Shown: positions 51,719 to 60,901, numbered from the stretch's first letter. The stretch: DNA of 64,000 nucleotides from Clostridium sp. AM34-11AC (GCF_003435375.1 NZ_QWGL01000017.1:1-64000), one strand, 5' to 3'. Numbers and translations: made by a program. The notes: a model not told the origin generated them from the sequence alone.

Positions 51719-52591
51719 TTAAATATGTCTGCGCCATTCTTCAAGGCGGTAACGCTGTCTTTTCTTTGCATCCTCCAATTGTGCCAGCATTTTCGGAATA
51801 TCTTCGTTAAAAGTTCCCGCAAGCACTACATAGTTGGACGCGTGGTTTGTCCGGAAGATCGTTCCGGGAGAATCAATGTGTGTTAAAAACAGCTCCATTT
51901 CCTCCACGATCTCGTCCGGGGTGATAAGCTCCATCTCCCCGCGTTTTACTTCCTCATTCATCTGGGTCCCCTCATAGAGGCGCAATGTCAGGAAGGAGGC
52001 ATACTCCGGATTCATCTGATTGATCAGCTCCGCCGACTTGATGGCATGTTCCCGGATCCCTTTTCTTCCGCCGAGGCCGGAGATCAGCGTCACAGAGGTC
52101 TTGATGCCGCAGCGCTTCAATTTCTGTCCCGCCGCCGCAATCTGGGCCGCCGTCACATCCTTATGGATATGCTCCAGAACACGGTCATCGCCGGATTCCG
52201 CTCCGATATAGACCATCTCGAGTCCTGCTGCCGCTAAGGCTTTTAAATCTTCCTCAGACTTTGCCAGAACATCCTTTGCAGTCCCATAGGAGGTGATCCG
52301 TTCCACATACGGGAAATTTTTGTAGACGTAAGCCAGAAGCTCTAAAAGAAGTTCTGTCTTTACCACCAGTGCATCACCGTCTGCAAAGAATACGCGGCTG
52401 ACATACGGTCCGTAATAATCGCGGCATTCGTCCAGATCTTTCATGATCTCTTCTTTTGTCCGCACACGGAATTTTTTCGTCCGGTACATATTGCAGAACG
52501 TGCACCGGTTATGGGCACAGCCCACAGTTACCTGGATAATTAAGCTTCTCGCCTCACTCGGTGGGCGGTATACGGTTCCTTCATATTCCAT
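51719..52591 (-). CDS. Radical SAM protein of unknown function, Cx4Cx2C motif
   Basis: A 290-residue Elp3/MiaB-like radical SAM protein. Its cluster motif is VGCAHNRCTFCNMY, with four rather than three residues between the first two cysteines. SRVFFADGDALVVKTELL corresponds to the GGE region, and VYIGAESGDDRVLEHIHKD is the SAM/beta-strand 4-5 segment common in COG1032-type proteins. There is no B12-binding domain or SPASM extension. The substrate is not known. It lies 20 bases upstream of nothing obvious in function; the AAA+ operon ends just before it on the same strand. Confidence 0.87.
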   Translation of the reverse strand: MEYEGTVYRPPSEARSLIIQVTVGCAHNRCTFCNMYRTKKFRVRTKEEIMKDLDECRDYYGPYVSRVFFADGDALVVKTELLLELLAYVYKNFPYVERITSYGTAKDVLAKSEEDLKALAAAGLEMVYIGAESGDDRVLEHIHKDVTAAQIAAAGQKLKRCGIKTSVTLISGLGGRKGIREHAIKSAELINQMNPEYASFLTLRLYEGTQMNEEVKRGEMELITPDEIVEEMELFLTHIDSPGTIFRTNHASNYVVLAGTFNEDIPKMLAQLEDAKKRQRYRLEEWRRHI

Positions 52592-52611
52592 ATGATCACT
52601 TTCCTTTCCAA

Positions 52612-54156
52612 TTAAAATGCTCCCAATCTGTCCAACCGGCTCAAAATATCTGCCCGTTTTTCATCAAACAATAGATTTTTATTGTATTCATAATACCGTT
52701 CGCACTCATTCTCCTGTAAGAACCGCACTGCCGGGGCGCTGGAGTTGAGTTCCGTGATAAACACCACCATCTCCTGACTGCTGCCGAAGGTTCCTTCCAT
52801 GAAATCAAAGGCGTACTCCAGCGCCTGTCCGGCATGGGCGCACAGATCCTCAAGTTCTGTCCGTTCGTCACCAAACATCTCCCGGAACCGGTCGAATATC
52901 TCACCGCCATCAGATAACAGTTCCGCTTTCACAGTCTGTAGATACCGGTTCATGGCCGCTGTGATATCGGCACAGCGATACTTTTCCGCCCTCGTGAGGA
53001 GTCCGGCTTTCTGTTTCTGCTCGGATACCGCAGTGAATGCCTCGATCTGCTGGGAAAAGATGGCGATCGGAGTCTGCGGCACCGTCTCTATCGTTTCTCC
53101 GGCCTCCGCTTTACCTTCCAAGCTTCTCTTGAATGCTTTCAGCTCTCCAAACAGCACTTCCAGATAATCCTCTTTCTGCGCATAAGCCTTGAACTCCACA
53201 TCGAGCTTCGCTAAAATCAGGCTGATGATCGAAAGCTTCTCATCAAACGGCGCTTTCGCCGCCTGTTCCATCAGGTGCTCGTCCCGCTTTCCTTCCAGGA
53301 TCTCGTCGATCTGGTATCTCGCCTGATACTTCTTATATAATTCCAGATAGTTCGCAAAATCTTTCGCGATCCGCGGGTGCTCGATATACTGCACCACAAC
53401 CTCCCGGTCGCAGGTAAGCCCCACCTTCTCGCAGACCTTCAAAAATCCGGAGAGATCTTCCCATCCACGAGGTGTCGCGAACACTTTTCCGTCCACGGTG
53501 GTCTCCACCTGGTAAAAATACTGCGGCTTCGCGGTGAGGAACGACAAGATCGCCGGATGGATATCCGCCTGTTTCGCGTATTCCTTCCAGACCTCAAAAT
53601 CTGCCTCCACATCAATCTTTTTGATGCGGTCCAGGGTCGCAATATCGAATTCCCGCACGGATTTATTGTATTCCGGCGGGTTTCCTGCCGCCACGATGAT
53701 CCAGCCATCCGGGATCTTATGATTTCCGAAAGTCTTATACTGCAAAAACTGCAGCATGGCCGGGGCCAGCGTCTCGGAAACGCAGTTGATCTCATCGATG
53801 AAGAGAAGTCCCTCGGAGAGTCCTGTGTCCTCGATCTTATTGTAGATCGCCGCAACGATCTCGCTCATGGTATATTCCGTCACATGGACATTCTTCCCGC
53901 CGTAAGTCTTCTCCGAGATAAACGGGAGACCGATGGCACTCTGTCTCGTATGGTGCGTGATCGTGTAGGAGACGAGACCGATTCCACACTCCCGCGCCAC
54001 CTGCTCCATAATCTGGGTCTTTCCGATTCCTGGTGGACCGATGAGCAGCACCGGGCGCTGCCGCATGGACGGGATCTCGTATTCCCCGTGTTCGTTCTTC
54101 GTCAGATACACCTGTATCGTATTTTTAATTTCCTGTTTTGCACGCTTGATGTTCAT
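52612..54156 (-). CDS. MoxR-like AAA+ ATPase of a three-gene LRR/VWA/AAA+ operon
   Basis: A 514-residue AAA+ protein. Walker A LLIGPPGIGKTQ (about residue 38), Walker B GLLFIDEINCV, sensor 1 VAAGNPPEYN, and an arginine-finger region DIATLDRIKKI are those of MoxR/YehL-type ATPases. The C-terminal 200 residues are helical and unassigned. MoxR ATPases typically remodel or load metal into partner proteins with VWA domains, and here a VWA protein is encoded directly upstream. The ATG (MNIKRAK) with GGGAG five bases before it was chosen. Confidence 0.9.
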   Translation of the reverse strand: MNIKRAKQEIKNTIQVYLTKNEHGEYEIPSMRQRPVLLIGPPGIGKTQIMEQVARECGIGLVSYTITHHTRQSAIGLPFISEKTYGGKNVHVTEYTMSEIVAAIYNKIEDTGLSEGLLFIDEINCVSETLAPAMLQFLQYKTFGNHKIPDGWIIVAAGNPPEYNKSVREFDIATLDRIKKIDVEADFEVWKEYAKQADIHPAILSFLTAKPQYFYQVETTVDGKVFATPRGWEDLSGFLKVCEKVGLTCDREVVVQYIEHPRIAKDFANYLELYKKYQARYQIDEILEGKRDEHLMEQAAKAPFDEKLSIISLILAKLDVEFKAYAQKEDYLEVLFGELKAFKRSLEGKAEAGETIETVPQTPIAIFSQQIEAFTAVSEQKQKAGLLTRAEKYRCADITAAMNRYLQTVKAELLSDGGEIFDRFREMFGDERTELEDLCAHAGQALEYAFDFMEGTFGSSQEMVVFITELNSSAPAVRFLQENECERYYEYNKNLLFDEKRADILSRLDRLGAF

Positions 54157-54167
54157 TTTTTCTCCCA

Positions 54168-54185
54168 TTGTAACTGCTCAGACTT
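54168..54185 (+). repeat. Family A repeat core upstream of the AAA+ gene
   Basis: TTGTAACTGCTCAGACTT is identical over 18 bases to the minus-strand sequence at 30018-30035. It lies within the 117-base gap between the VWA and AAA+ genes, immediately before the AAA+ start codon, and would be in the mRNA. Confidence 0.5.
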
Positions 54186-54285
54186 TTCACAGCTACACGC
54201 AAAATACGTTCCAACTTAATTATTCTGGTAAAATTTTCTGCCTGTTGCTTCTATATCTTTACAACCAGCACCTGACCTATGAAAC

Positions 54286-55653
54286 TCATCCTTTTCCATC
54301 TAATATTTTCCCCACATCCTCCATCGACTCCGGGTCCAGAATCACCTTCATCGCCCAAGGCGGAACGTCCGCGTCAGTATAATTATCCCGCATAAACACG
54401 AAGGCCGTGTCATATGGCGGCATTTTCACCGGAAATGTCCCATATCCGTCCGTAAAATAGAGAAGTCCCCGCAACCTGCTGAACTTTCCCGCCTTGATCA
54501 TCTGGTCCACATGCAGGAATGCCGGGCGGAAATCAGTCCCGCCCATGCCATGGAGCTCCATGTGGTCCATGTAATTCCGAAGGTCCTCCTCGCTCTCGAT
54601 CTTCACATCCTGCCGTACTTTATCGTCGCACTGCAAAATGTGGATATTGACCTTCTTAAAGAAGCTCTCTGATTGGGCCAGCACCCCGTAGGTCTCTTCC
54701 AGGAATTTCTTCACCAGCTCCCCGGAACATGACATCGAAGTGTCGATAACGACCACAAAATCCTCGATCCGCCGGACTTCCTTCGTCTCAAGGGGCTCGA
54801 TCAACGGCATATTTCCGTATAACTGCATGCCATAATTGTAGAATACATAGTCGAACGCATCCGGATCGATCTGGACTGTCTCCTTCAGCACCGAAAATTT
54901 CTGCAAAAATTTCCGGTAATCGTACCGCTCCCGGTTCTCCACCGCCATCTGATCCATCAGCTCCCTGGAGTCATCCGCCGCCTCGTTGGAAAACGCCTCC
55001 ATCTCCGCCTGCATCTTCTCCCGCTTGTCATCCCAATCGTTTTTTCGGTTCCGGTTGGGATTCGGAGATTTCTTCTCGTCCTCTTTCTCCCATCTGGAAT
55101 GATCGTCCCGGCAGAATTCCCGGCAGAGCCGCTCATATTCGATCTCCGAAAGCTCCATCTCCTGCATAGTGTGATAGATGCTCTCCGCGTTCAGTACCTT
55201 GATCTTTTTCCTCAGACGTCCGTAAAATTCCGCCCGCACCGGGGACATCGGCAGATGGACGCACGGCTTGTGGATCCCGTCGATCAGGGACTCCACAGCG
55301 ATATCGCATGCCAGATTCCAGTATTCCTCTGTCCGCTTTTTTCTCGACCATGGGTGGACAAAGAGACAGTGGAAAGTCTCGTGCAGGATCATGCGGTTTA
55401 CATAAACAGGATTTCTCCGGTACCAGCCGCAGATGTATCCTGTCTCAAATGATAATAAGGTTCCGTCCGTTCCGATTCCCTTGATGCTGTTGTCCGCCAC
55501 CGGGAACAGACCATTTAAGGCCACGTCGAGAAACCGCATGGAAAGATACAGCTCATTCCTCGCGTTCCGTATGATCTCAACGCCGATCGCCGCCAGTTCT
55601 TCCAGCGCGCCCTGCTCTCTCAGGATCGGCGACCATGCCGCATCTTCTCTCAT
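54286..55653 (-). CDS. Putative metallopeptidase with VWA-like domain (DUF2201 type)
   Basis: A 455-residue two-domain protein. The N-terminal part carries a zincin motif HETFH (H91, E92, H95) followed by a downstream helix with LACDIAVES. A charged, low-complexity linker (about 190-235) leads to a VWA-like domain with MIDAS residues DTSMS (about 304-308), GMGGTDFRP and FTDGYG. This combination matches the DUF2201 putative metallopeptidase/VWA family. With a MoxR-type ATPase it would form a chelatase-like pair. The start could also be a GTG 21 bases earlier that overlaps the LRR gene's stop; ATG was preferred for the AGGAGG site. Confidence 0.87.
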   Translation of the reverse strand: MREDAAWSPILREQGALEELAAIGVEIIRNARNELYLSMRFLDVALNGLFPVADNSIKGIGTDGTLLSFETGYICGWYRRNPVYVNRMILHETFHCLFVHPWSRKKRTEEYWNLACDIAVESLIDGIHKPCVHLPMSPVRAEFYGRLRKKIKVLNAESIYHTMQEMELSEIEYERLCREFCRDDHSRWEKEDEKKSPNPNRNRKNDWDDKREKMQAEMEAFSNEAADDSRELMDQMAVENRERYDYRKFLQKFSVLKETVQIDPDAFDYVFYNYGMQLYGNMPLIEPLETKEVRRIEDFVVVIDTSMSCSGELVKKFLEETYGVLAQSESFFKKVNIHILQCDDKVRQDVKIESEEDLRNYMDHMELHGMGGTDFRPAFLHVDQMIKAGKFSRLRGLLYFTDGYGTFPVKMPPYDTAFVFMRDNYTDADVPPWAMKVILDPESMEDVGKILDGKG

Positions 55654-55670
55654 GACGATTTCTGACCTCC

Positions 55671-56651
55671 TCACAAATCAAAATCAAACTTTTTCTTCTT
55701 TACGCCAAACTTCTTCCTCTGGATCTCCATAAACATCCCCAAAAGCTCCGGCAGATGCTTTTTCGAGATCTCCGTGATCAGCCCCGACATCTTATCCGCC
55801 GTCAGCGGATTCTTTTCCGGTGTCAGGTACTGCCCTGCCAGCCATTTTACCGTCTCCGGGTCCTCAAGGCTGCCGAGAAGTACTTCATAAAGATTCTCCA
55901 TAAGAAACTTTTCATATTCCTTTTTCGCGCTCTCCCACAGTCCTTTCGGATACTGCAGCCGGGTCACCGCGATCTTCGATGCCATGAGAACCGATTCCTC
56001 TGCTTTTTCATACACAAACATTTTATCATACCTGTCAAATCGGAATTTTCGTCCCTCAAAACAGTAGCGATACTTCTGCCCTGCACCGTGGATATTGGAT
56101 ACCGTGATCCTGGCGGGCGTATTTTCCACCGCCTCGTCGTAGTATTCCGGGAAGATCACACGCGCAGTCTCTGTCTCCCCGTTCTCTTCCTCAAAAGTAC
56201 TTGAAGCCAGCGATGTTCGTGCAGAGTCCGTGTCTCTCTCGTCCTGCATTCGATTTTGTCCGCTCTGTATAAACACATGTACTGTGACTCTCTCATTGAT
56301 CTCCGTCACAAAATCCCTGAGCGCCGACTCTTCATCCACCCCCATATGCACAGTCAGACTCCTGATATTCCGGCAGCCCGTAAACACACCGCCGCCGACT
56401 TCCCGGAGCGTCCCGTAAAAATGGATCTCCTGAAGCTTCTCACATCCATAAAATTCATATCTTCCGATCCGGGTGAGTGTCCGCGGTAGATAGACTTTCT
56501 CCACCGTGCTCCCCGAAAATACCTTGTCTGCCAGCTCTGTCACCGGAAGTCCGCCCAGACTTTCCGGTACCACGCAGACGGCGCCTGGTGCCAAAAGCTT
56601 TGTCACACAAGCGCCCCCATTTTTCTCTTTAAATTCAAATTCAACATCCAT
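55671..56651 (-). CDS. Leucine-rich-repeat (BspA-like) protein, first gene of the AAA+ operon
   Basis: A 326-residue cytoplasmic protein of unknown function. Residues about 25-110 contain three to four LRR_5/BspA-type repeats (VTELADKVFSGSTVEKVYLP, LTRIGRYEFYGCEKLQEIHF, LREVGGGVFTGCRNIRSLTV). The C-terminal 190 residues are mixed alpha/beta and end in a Lys/Phe-rich tail. No signal peptide is present, unlike surface BspA proteins. Its stop codon overlaps the start region of the metallopeptidase-VWA gene. It may be the recognition or adaptor part of the system (inference). Confidence 0.82.
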   Translation of the reverse strand: MDVEFEFKEKNGGACVTKLLAPGAVCVVPESLGGLPVTELADKVFSGSTVEKVYLPRTLTRIGRYEFYGCEKLQEIHFYGTLREVGGGVFTGCRNIRSLTVHMGVDEESALRDFVTEINERVTVHVFIQSGQNRMQDERDTDSARTSLASSTFEEENGETETARVIFPEYYDEAVENTPARITVSNIHGAGQKYRYCFEGRKFRFDRYDKMFVYEKAEESVLMASKIAVTRLQYPKGLWESAKKEYEKFLMENLYEVLLGSLEDPETVKWLAGQYLTPEKNPLTADKMSGLITEISKKHLPELLGMFMEIQRKKFGVKKKKFDFDL

Positions 56652-56724
56652 ATTCCAGTTACACTTATTATAATTGTTCAGCAGAGCAGAACAATAAGTT
56701 CACAGACCTGCCGAACAGTTATGC
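56652..56724 (-). repeat. Family A repeat copy between MATE and LRR genes
   Basis: On the minus strand ATAACTGTTCGGCAGGTCTG (56704-56723) continues into TGAACTT and ends in an inverted GAACAATTAT, giving an imperfect palindrome of about 55 bases. It corresponds to the left end of the element at 2444-2576. Confidence 0.5.
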
Positions 56725-58101
56725 TTATTCTTCAATCAGTTTATTTAACTTTCTCATCGCACTAAACCGGTAATAGTATACCAGGAATGCCAGCGAAGTG
56801 ATAGTCCAGCTTAACGGATAACTCGTCAGCGTTGTATACAGCCCCGGATGGACCGCGCCCGCGCCGAATACCCAGAGCACACGCAGGATACATGTTCCAA
56901 CACAGATGATCAGCATCGGGATCAGGGCATCGCCCACGCCGCGCAGCGTACACGGATATACGTTGACGCAGATGTAGCAGAACCAGAACGGCACCAGGAA
57001 GCGGATAATACTCATGCTCTCCGCCATAACATCCACATCATTCGTAAAGAGACTGATGAGTACCGGACCTGCCGTAAACATAAATACACCAAGTACTGCC
57101 GTAATGATCGTCGACATGAGAAGCCCCACATAGGTGCCCTTTTTCAGACGTTTGATCTTTCCTGCACCGAAGTTCTGTCCCGCAAAAGTCGTCACAGAAA
57201 TTCCCATAGCATCCATGGTCATCCAGAAGATACCGTCGATCTTTCCATAAACTGCCCAGGACGCGATCGTGTTCGTTCCATATCCGTTGATATTTGCCTG
57301 GATCAGGATATTGGAGATCGAGTACATCATGGACTGCAGTCCCGCCGGGAGACCGATCTTTATGATCCTCTTTAATAATACCGGCTCCACACGGAGTTCC
57401 TTCGGGATAAAACGGTAAGATTCTTTTGTCCGGATCAGCGTTATCATAACGAGTACTGCCGATAAAAGCTGGGACATGATCGTCGCAAGCGCCGCCCCGG
57501 CAACTTCCATATGAAAACAGACTACAAATAGGAGATCCAGAGCAATATTGGTCAGGCAGCTCGCCACAAGGAAATACAGCGGTCTCTTAGAATCTCCCAC
57601 AGCTCGCAGGATCGCAGCGCCCATGTTGTAGACCAGGTTTCCGATAATACCTAAGAAATAGATTCTGAGGTATGTGACAGAATATCCAAGGATCTCTTCC
57701 GGTGCGCCCATAGCACGGATTGCCACTGGGGTAAAGATCTCACCGATGATTAAAAGCATCACCCCGCCGGCTAATGCCAGGCAGAATGCCGTGTGGACCG
57801 ATTTTCGCACCTGCTGCTCTTCTTTCGCCCCGTAGAACTGGGATACAACGACAGCCGCGCCGGAGGACATTCCGACGAAAAAACCAACCAGCAGGTTGAT
57901 CAGTGTTCCCGTCGTACCGCCTACCGCGGAAAGTGCCTCTTTTCCCACAAACTTTCCAACGATCATGGCATCCGCCGTGTTGTAAAGCTGCTGGAAAAAT
58001 GTTCCAAACAGGATCGGGAAGAAAAAAAGCAGGAGCTGCTGCCAGATCACGCCGTCCGTGATCCCGTTGTAGCCCACCGGATAGTTCTTCTTAAGTGTCA
58101 T
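56725..58101 (-). CDS. MATE family efflux transporter (2 of 3)
   Basis: A 12-helix MATE antiporter (458 residues). Motifs: FPILFGTFFQQLYNTADAMIVGKFVG, LSAVGGTTGTLINLLVGFFVG, GLPAGLQSMMYSISNILIQ, and TFAGQNFGAGKIKRLKKGT in the second half, typical of the DinF/NorM-like clostridial group. An ATG nine codons into the longest frame has GAGGGTGAAGG before it and was taken as start. It lies downstream of ddh, separated by a hairpin. Confidence 0.92.
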   Translation of the reverse strand: MTLKKNYPVGYNGITDGVIWQQLLLFFFPILFGTFFQQLYNTADAMIVGKFVGKEALSAVGGTTGTLINLLVGFFVGMSSGAAVVVSQFYGAKEEQQVRKSVHTAFCLALAGGVMLLIIGEIFTPVAIRAMGAPEEILGYSVTYLRIYFLGIIGNLVYNMGAAILRAVGDSKRPLYFLVASCLTNIALDLLFVVCFHMEVAGAALATIMSQLLSAVLVMITLIRTKESYRFIPKELRVEPVLLKRIIKIGLPAGLQSMMYSISNILIQANINGYGTNTIASWAVYGKIDGIFWMTMDAMGISVTTFAGQNFGAGKIKRLKKGTYVGLLMSTIITAVLGVFMFTAGPVLISLFTNDVDVMAESMSIIRFLVPFWFCYICVNVYPCTLRGVGDALIPMLIICVGTCILRVLWVFGAGAVHPGLYTTLTSYPLSWTITSLAFLVYYYRFSAMRKLNKLIEE

Positions 58102-58167
58102 ACCTTCACCCTCTACGAAATTCGTCATACACTGGATTTTTCCGGGTGCATAACTATGGATACTTCC

Positions 58168-58199
58168 GCCCTGTATCTGTCGGTTACGGATACAGGGCA
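58168..58199 (-). terminator. Hairpin between ddh and MATE gene
   Basis: GCCCTGTATC and GATACAGGGC form a perfect ten-base stem with two further pairs, but no T-run follows on either strand, so a terminator role is uncertain. Confidence 0.35.
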
Positions 58200-58261
58200 G
58201 AAATATGGTTGATCAAAAGTAACTTTTTCTGTTGTCAATTACCCTCAAAGGTTCTTTTTGA

Positions 58262-59248
58262 TTACAGAAGGTTCTTTCTAAGCTCCTCGCCGCTCTTTGC
58301 GGAAAGGTATGCCGGCGGGATGTCAAGAATAGTCTTGCAGCCGGTCATGCCTTCATTCTTCATACGGAATGCGGCGCGGGCACAGCAAACGATCACGGAT
58401 GAAGTAAATTCCGGGTTGGAATCCAGTTTCAGGCGGTACTCGATCACATGTGCATTCTCCTTGTTCCAGCCGGTCCTTCCGTTTCTGATCACGAAACCGC
58501 CATGCGGGAGTGTGGAGTGGTCACGCTTCATCTCTTCCTCGCTGATGAAATGAACCGTTGTGTCATAGTCGGAGAAGTAGTTCGGCATCGTCACGATTTC
58601 TTTCTCGATGCGGGCAAGATCAGCGCCCTCTTCCGCTACGACGAAGCACTCTCTCGTGTGTTTCTCTCTCGTTGTGAGTTCCGGGGTCTCGCCGTTTCTG
58701 ATCTTCTCTAACACGCTCTCAACCGGTACTGTGTACTGTCTCGCGTCCTTCACGCCATTGATACGGCGGATCGCGTCAGAATGTCCCTGACTTACGCCCT
58801 TGCCCCAGAATGTATAGTCTTTTCCATCCGGGAGAATTGCGTTTGCGTATACACGATTTAAGGAGAACATGCCCGGATCCCAGCCTGCGGAGATCACTGC
58901 TACATTTCCTGCTTCCTTTGCCGCTGCATCGACAGCTGCAAAATGCTCCGGAATTCTCGCGTGTGTGTCAAAGCTGTCCACTACGGTGAAATATTTCGCA
59001 TACTCCGGTGTCTGCACCGGAAGATCTGTCGCACTTCCGCCGCAAAGGATCAGGACATCGATCTTATCTGTCATATGCTTCGCTTCGTCCGCATGGTAAA
59101 CCTTTGCGCCTTCGGTCAGGATCATGACATTTTTCGGATCTCTTCTTGTAAATACTGCCGCAAGCTCCATATCCGGATTCTGTTTGATGGCGCACTCAAC
59201 GCCGCGTCCAAGATTTCCATAACCCATAATTCCGATTCTGATCGTCAT
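58262..59248 (-). CDS. ddh: meso-Diaminopimelate dehydrogenase
   Basis: Catalyses the one-step NADPH-dependent amination of tetrahydrodipicolinate to meso-DAP, giving lysine and the peptidoglycan cross-linker. The 328-residue protein has a Rossmann N terminus, RIGIMGYGNLGRGVECAI, with FTRRDP for NADPH 2'-phosphate binding, DSFDTHARIPEHF, and the conserved SAGWDPGMFSLNRVYANAIL and GKGVSQGHSDAIRRI substrate-binding segments. Length equals the family norm. No other lysine genes are adjacent. Confidence 0.96.
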   Translation of the reverse strand: MTIRIGIMGYGNLGRGVECAIKQNPDMELAAVFTRRDPKNVMILTEGAKVYHADEAKHMTDKIDVLILCGGSATDLPVQTPEYAKYFTVVDSFDTHARIPEHFAAVDAAAKEAGNVAVISAGWDPGMFSLNRVYANAILPDGKDYTFWGKGVSQGHSDAIRRINGVKDARQYTVPVESVLEKIRNGETPELTTREKHTRECFVVAEEGADLARIEKEIVTMPNYFSDYDTTVHFISEEEMKRDHSTLPHGGFVIRNGRTGWNKENAHVIEYRLKLDSNPEFTSSVIVCCARAAFRMKNEGMTGCKTILDIPPAYLSAKSGEELRKNLL

Positions 59249-59410
59249 ATTGTTCTCCTCTTCTTTCTTTATTTAATGTCGCTATCTCCATTTTACCAAT
59301 AGGCCGTTATAGTGTCAATTGAAATAAGTTTAACGAATTTGTCTCCTGTTTCTTCCAAATACACCTGCAAAACCTGCCACCGGAAGGTTCTTCTGGGAAC
59401 ACGGTAATGA

Positions 59411-59468
59411 AAAAAGAAACAACGGAATCCGAAATCCTTTTTCTCAAAGATCCCTGAGTCCGTTGTTT
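59411..59468 (-). terminator. Terminator of the third MATE gene
   Basis: On the minus strand AAACAACGGA pairs with TCCGTTGTTT, with an inner GATCT/AAGGAT-type pairing, followed by CTTTTTT. It stops the MATE transcript before the ddh promoter region. Confidence 0.8.
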
Positions 59469-59485
59469 ACATATTTTTTAATATA

Positions 59486-60799
59486 TTAATGTTTTTCCCT
59501 TTTCATAAGCACAAACGCAACGCCCGCCGTGATGAACTCTGATACAGTCACCGTAAGCCAGATTCCGTCTACACCAAAGAGTGCCGGGAGAAGGAACACG
59601 AACACGCTGTTTAAGATCACTCCGCGGAGCAGTGTGATCGTTAAAGAAAACCGCGGTCTCACAGTAGACTGGAAATACATTCCGCTGATGATGTTCCACT
59701 CGCTGACTAAGAAGCAGAGGAAATACAGCCGGATCGCCGGGACCGCCATTGTGAGGATCTCCGGTGTCGGGTCCAGGAACAGATAGGACAACTGTACCGG
59801 GATCAGCATGCCGATCGCAGTGAATATGAAGCCTGCGGCAAATCCGGTCCGGACTCCCAGTTTTCTCGCCTCGCCGACTCTCTTCAGGTTTCCCGCGCCA
59901 AAGTTCGCGGAGAGCAGCGGCTGTACTGCCTGAGCGATACCGTTGGAAATGGACGATGCCACAAGCGCGGTGTTTGTGATGATTCCATAGACCGTGATTC
60001 CCATCTCTCCCACGTAAGCGAGGAGCTGGCGGTTAAACAGCAGCATCACGAAGCCGTTGGAAACCTCCAGAATAAAGCTTGCGAGCCCATTTCCGAGCAC
60101 CTCCGGCACCCGTCTCCACACATCGCTAAATTCCAGCTTCAAGTGGTTATCTTTCGAGAAAAAATGGCTTGCGAGGATCAGCACCGTGAGTGTCGTTCCG
60201 GTGGCCGTCGCCAGCGCCGCACCTCCCATTCCCCATTTCATGATAAAAATGTATACATAATCCAAGATCACATTGGTGACGCCTCCGCTGATCACGCCCG
60301 CCATGGCAAGCTTCGGCGCACCGTCATTTCGGACGAATGCCTGAAGGAATGAAGACAGGGCAAACATGGGAGCCGCTGTTGTGAGCACAGTTCCGTAAGG
60401 CACGGTGTATTCATTTAAGAGCGGGGTATTTCCCATAAAAGTAATCAGAGGGTTGAAAAAGATTCTTCCCAATATCAGAAAGACTGCTGACAGAGCAAGC
60501 ACCACACAGAGTGCCGCCGTAAAATAACTTCTGGCGCGTTTTTCATCGCCGCGTCCTCTGGAAAACCCAAAGAGAACGCTGCCGCCGACTCCGCACATCA
60601 TTCCGATCCCGAAATATGTGTTGTAGAGCGGCAGTAAAATATTCATCGCCGCAATACCGGAACCACCGACTCCGCGTCCGATCATCATCGTGTCAGCCAG
60701 AATATAAATAGATGTCACGAGCGTCGCGCTGATGGACGGCACCAGGTAACTGAAAAATACCTGGCGGACCGGGGATTCCAGCATGTTGATCTGTTTCAT
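59486..60799 (-). CDS. MATE family efflux transporter (3 of 3)
   Basis: A MATE antiporter (437 residues, about 12 helices). SYLVPSISATLVTSIYILADTMMIG at the N terminus, GIAAMNILLPLYN, and AQAVQPLLSANFGAGNLKRV in the second half support the family. It resembles the MepA-like clostridial group. Monocistronic, with a strong terminator. Third such pump in about 15 kb, but the three are clearly divergent from one another. Confidence 0.92.
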   Translation of the reverse strand: MKQINMLESPVRQVFFSYLVPSISATLVTSIYILADTMMIGRGVGGSGIAAMNILLPLYNTYFGIGMMCGVGGSVLFGFSRGRGDEKRARSYFTAALCVVLALSAVFLILGRIFFNPLITFMGNTPLLNEYTVPYGTVLTTAAPMFALSSFLQAFVRNDGAPKLAMAGVISGGVTNVILDYVYIFIMKWGMGGAALATATGTTLTVLILASHFFSKDNHLKLEFSDVWRRVPEVLGNGLASFILEVSNGFVMLLFNRQLLAYVGEMGITVYGIITNTALVASSISNGIAQAVQPLLSANFGAGNLKRVGEARKLGVRTGFAAGFIFTAIGMLIPVQLSYLFLDPTPEILTMAVPAIRLYFLCFLVSEWNIISGMYFQSTVRPRFSLTITLLRGVILNSVFVFLLPALFGVDGIWLTVTVSEFITAGVAFVLMKREKH

Positions 60800-60901
60800 A
60801 AGTGTTGCTCCTCAATATTCTTCAAAATGTATTTCGATATACCTTGTTCTTCTTTCTAACAGCAATATTTCAGCAGCTCTTTTTGCAAAGCTGCTGATTT
60901 C

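Noticed and set aside
53377..54219. A 280-codon plus-strand open frame opposite the AAA+ gene
   Set aside because: The minus strand encodes recognisable Walker motifs; the plus-strand product has no known domain and no ribosome binding site.
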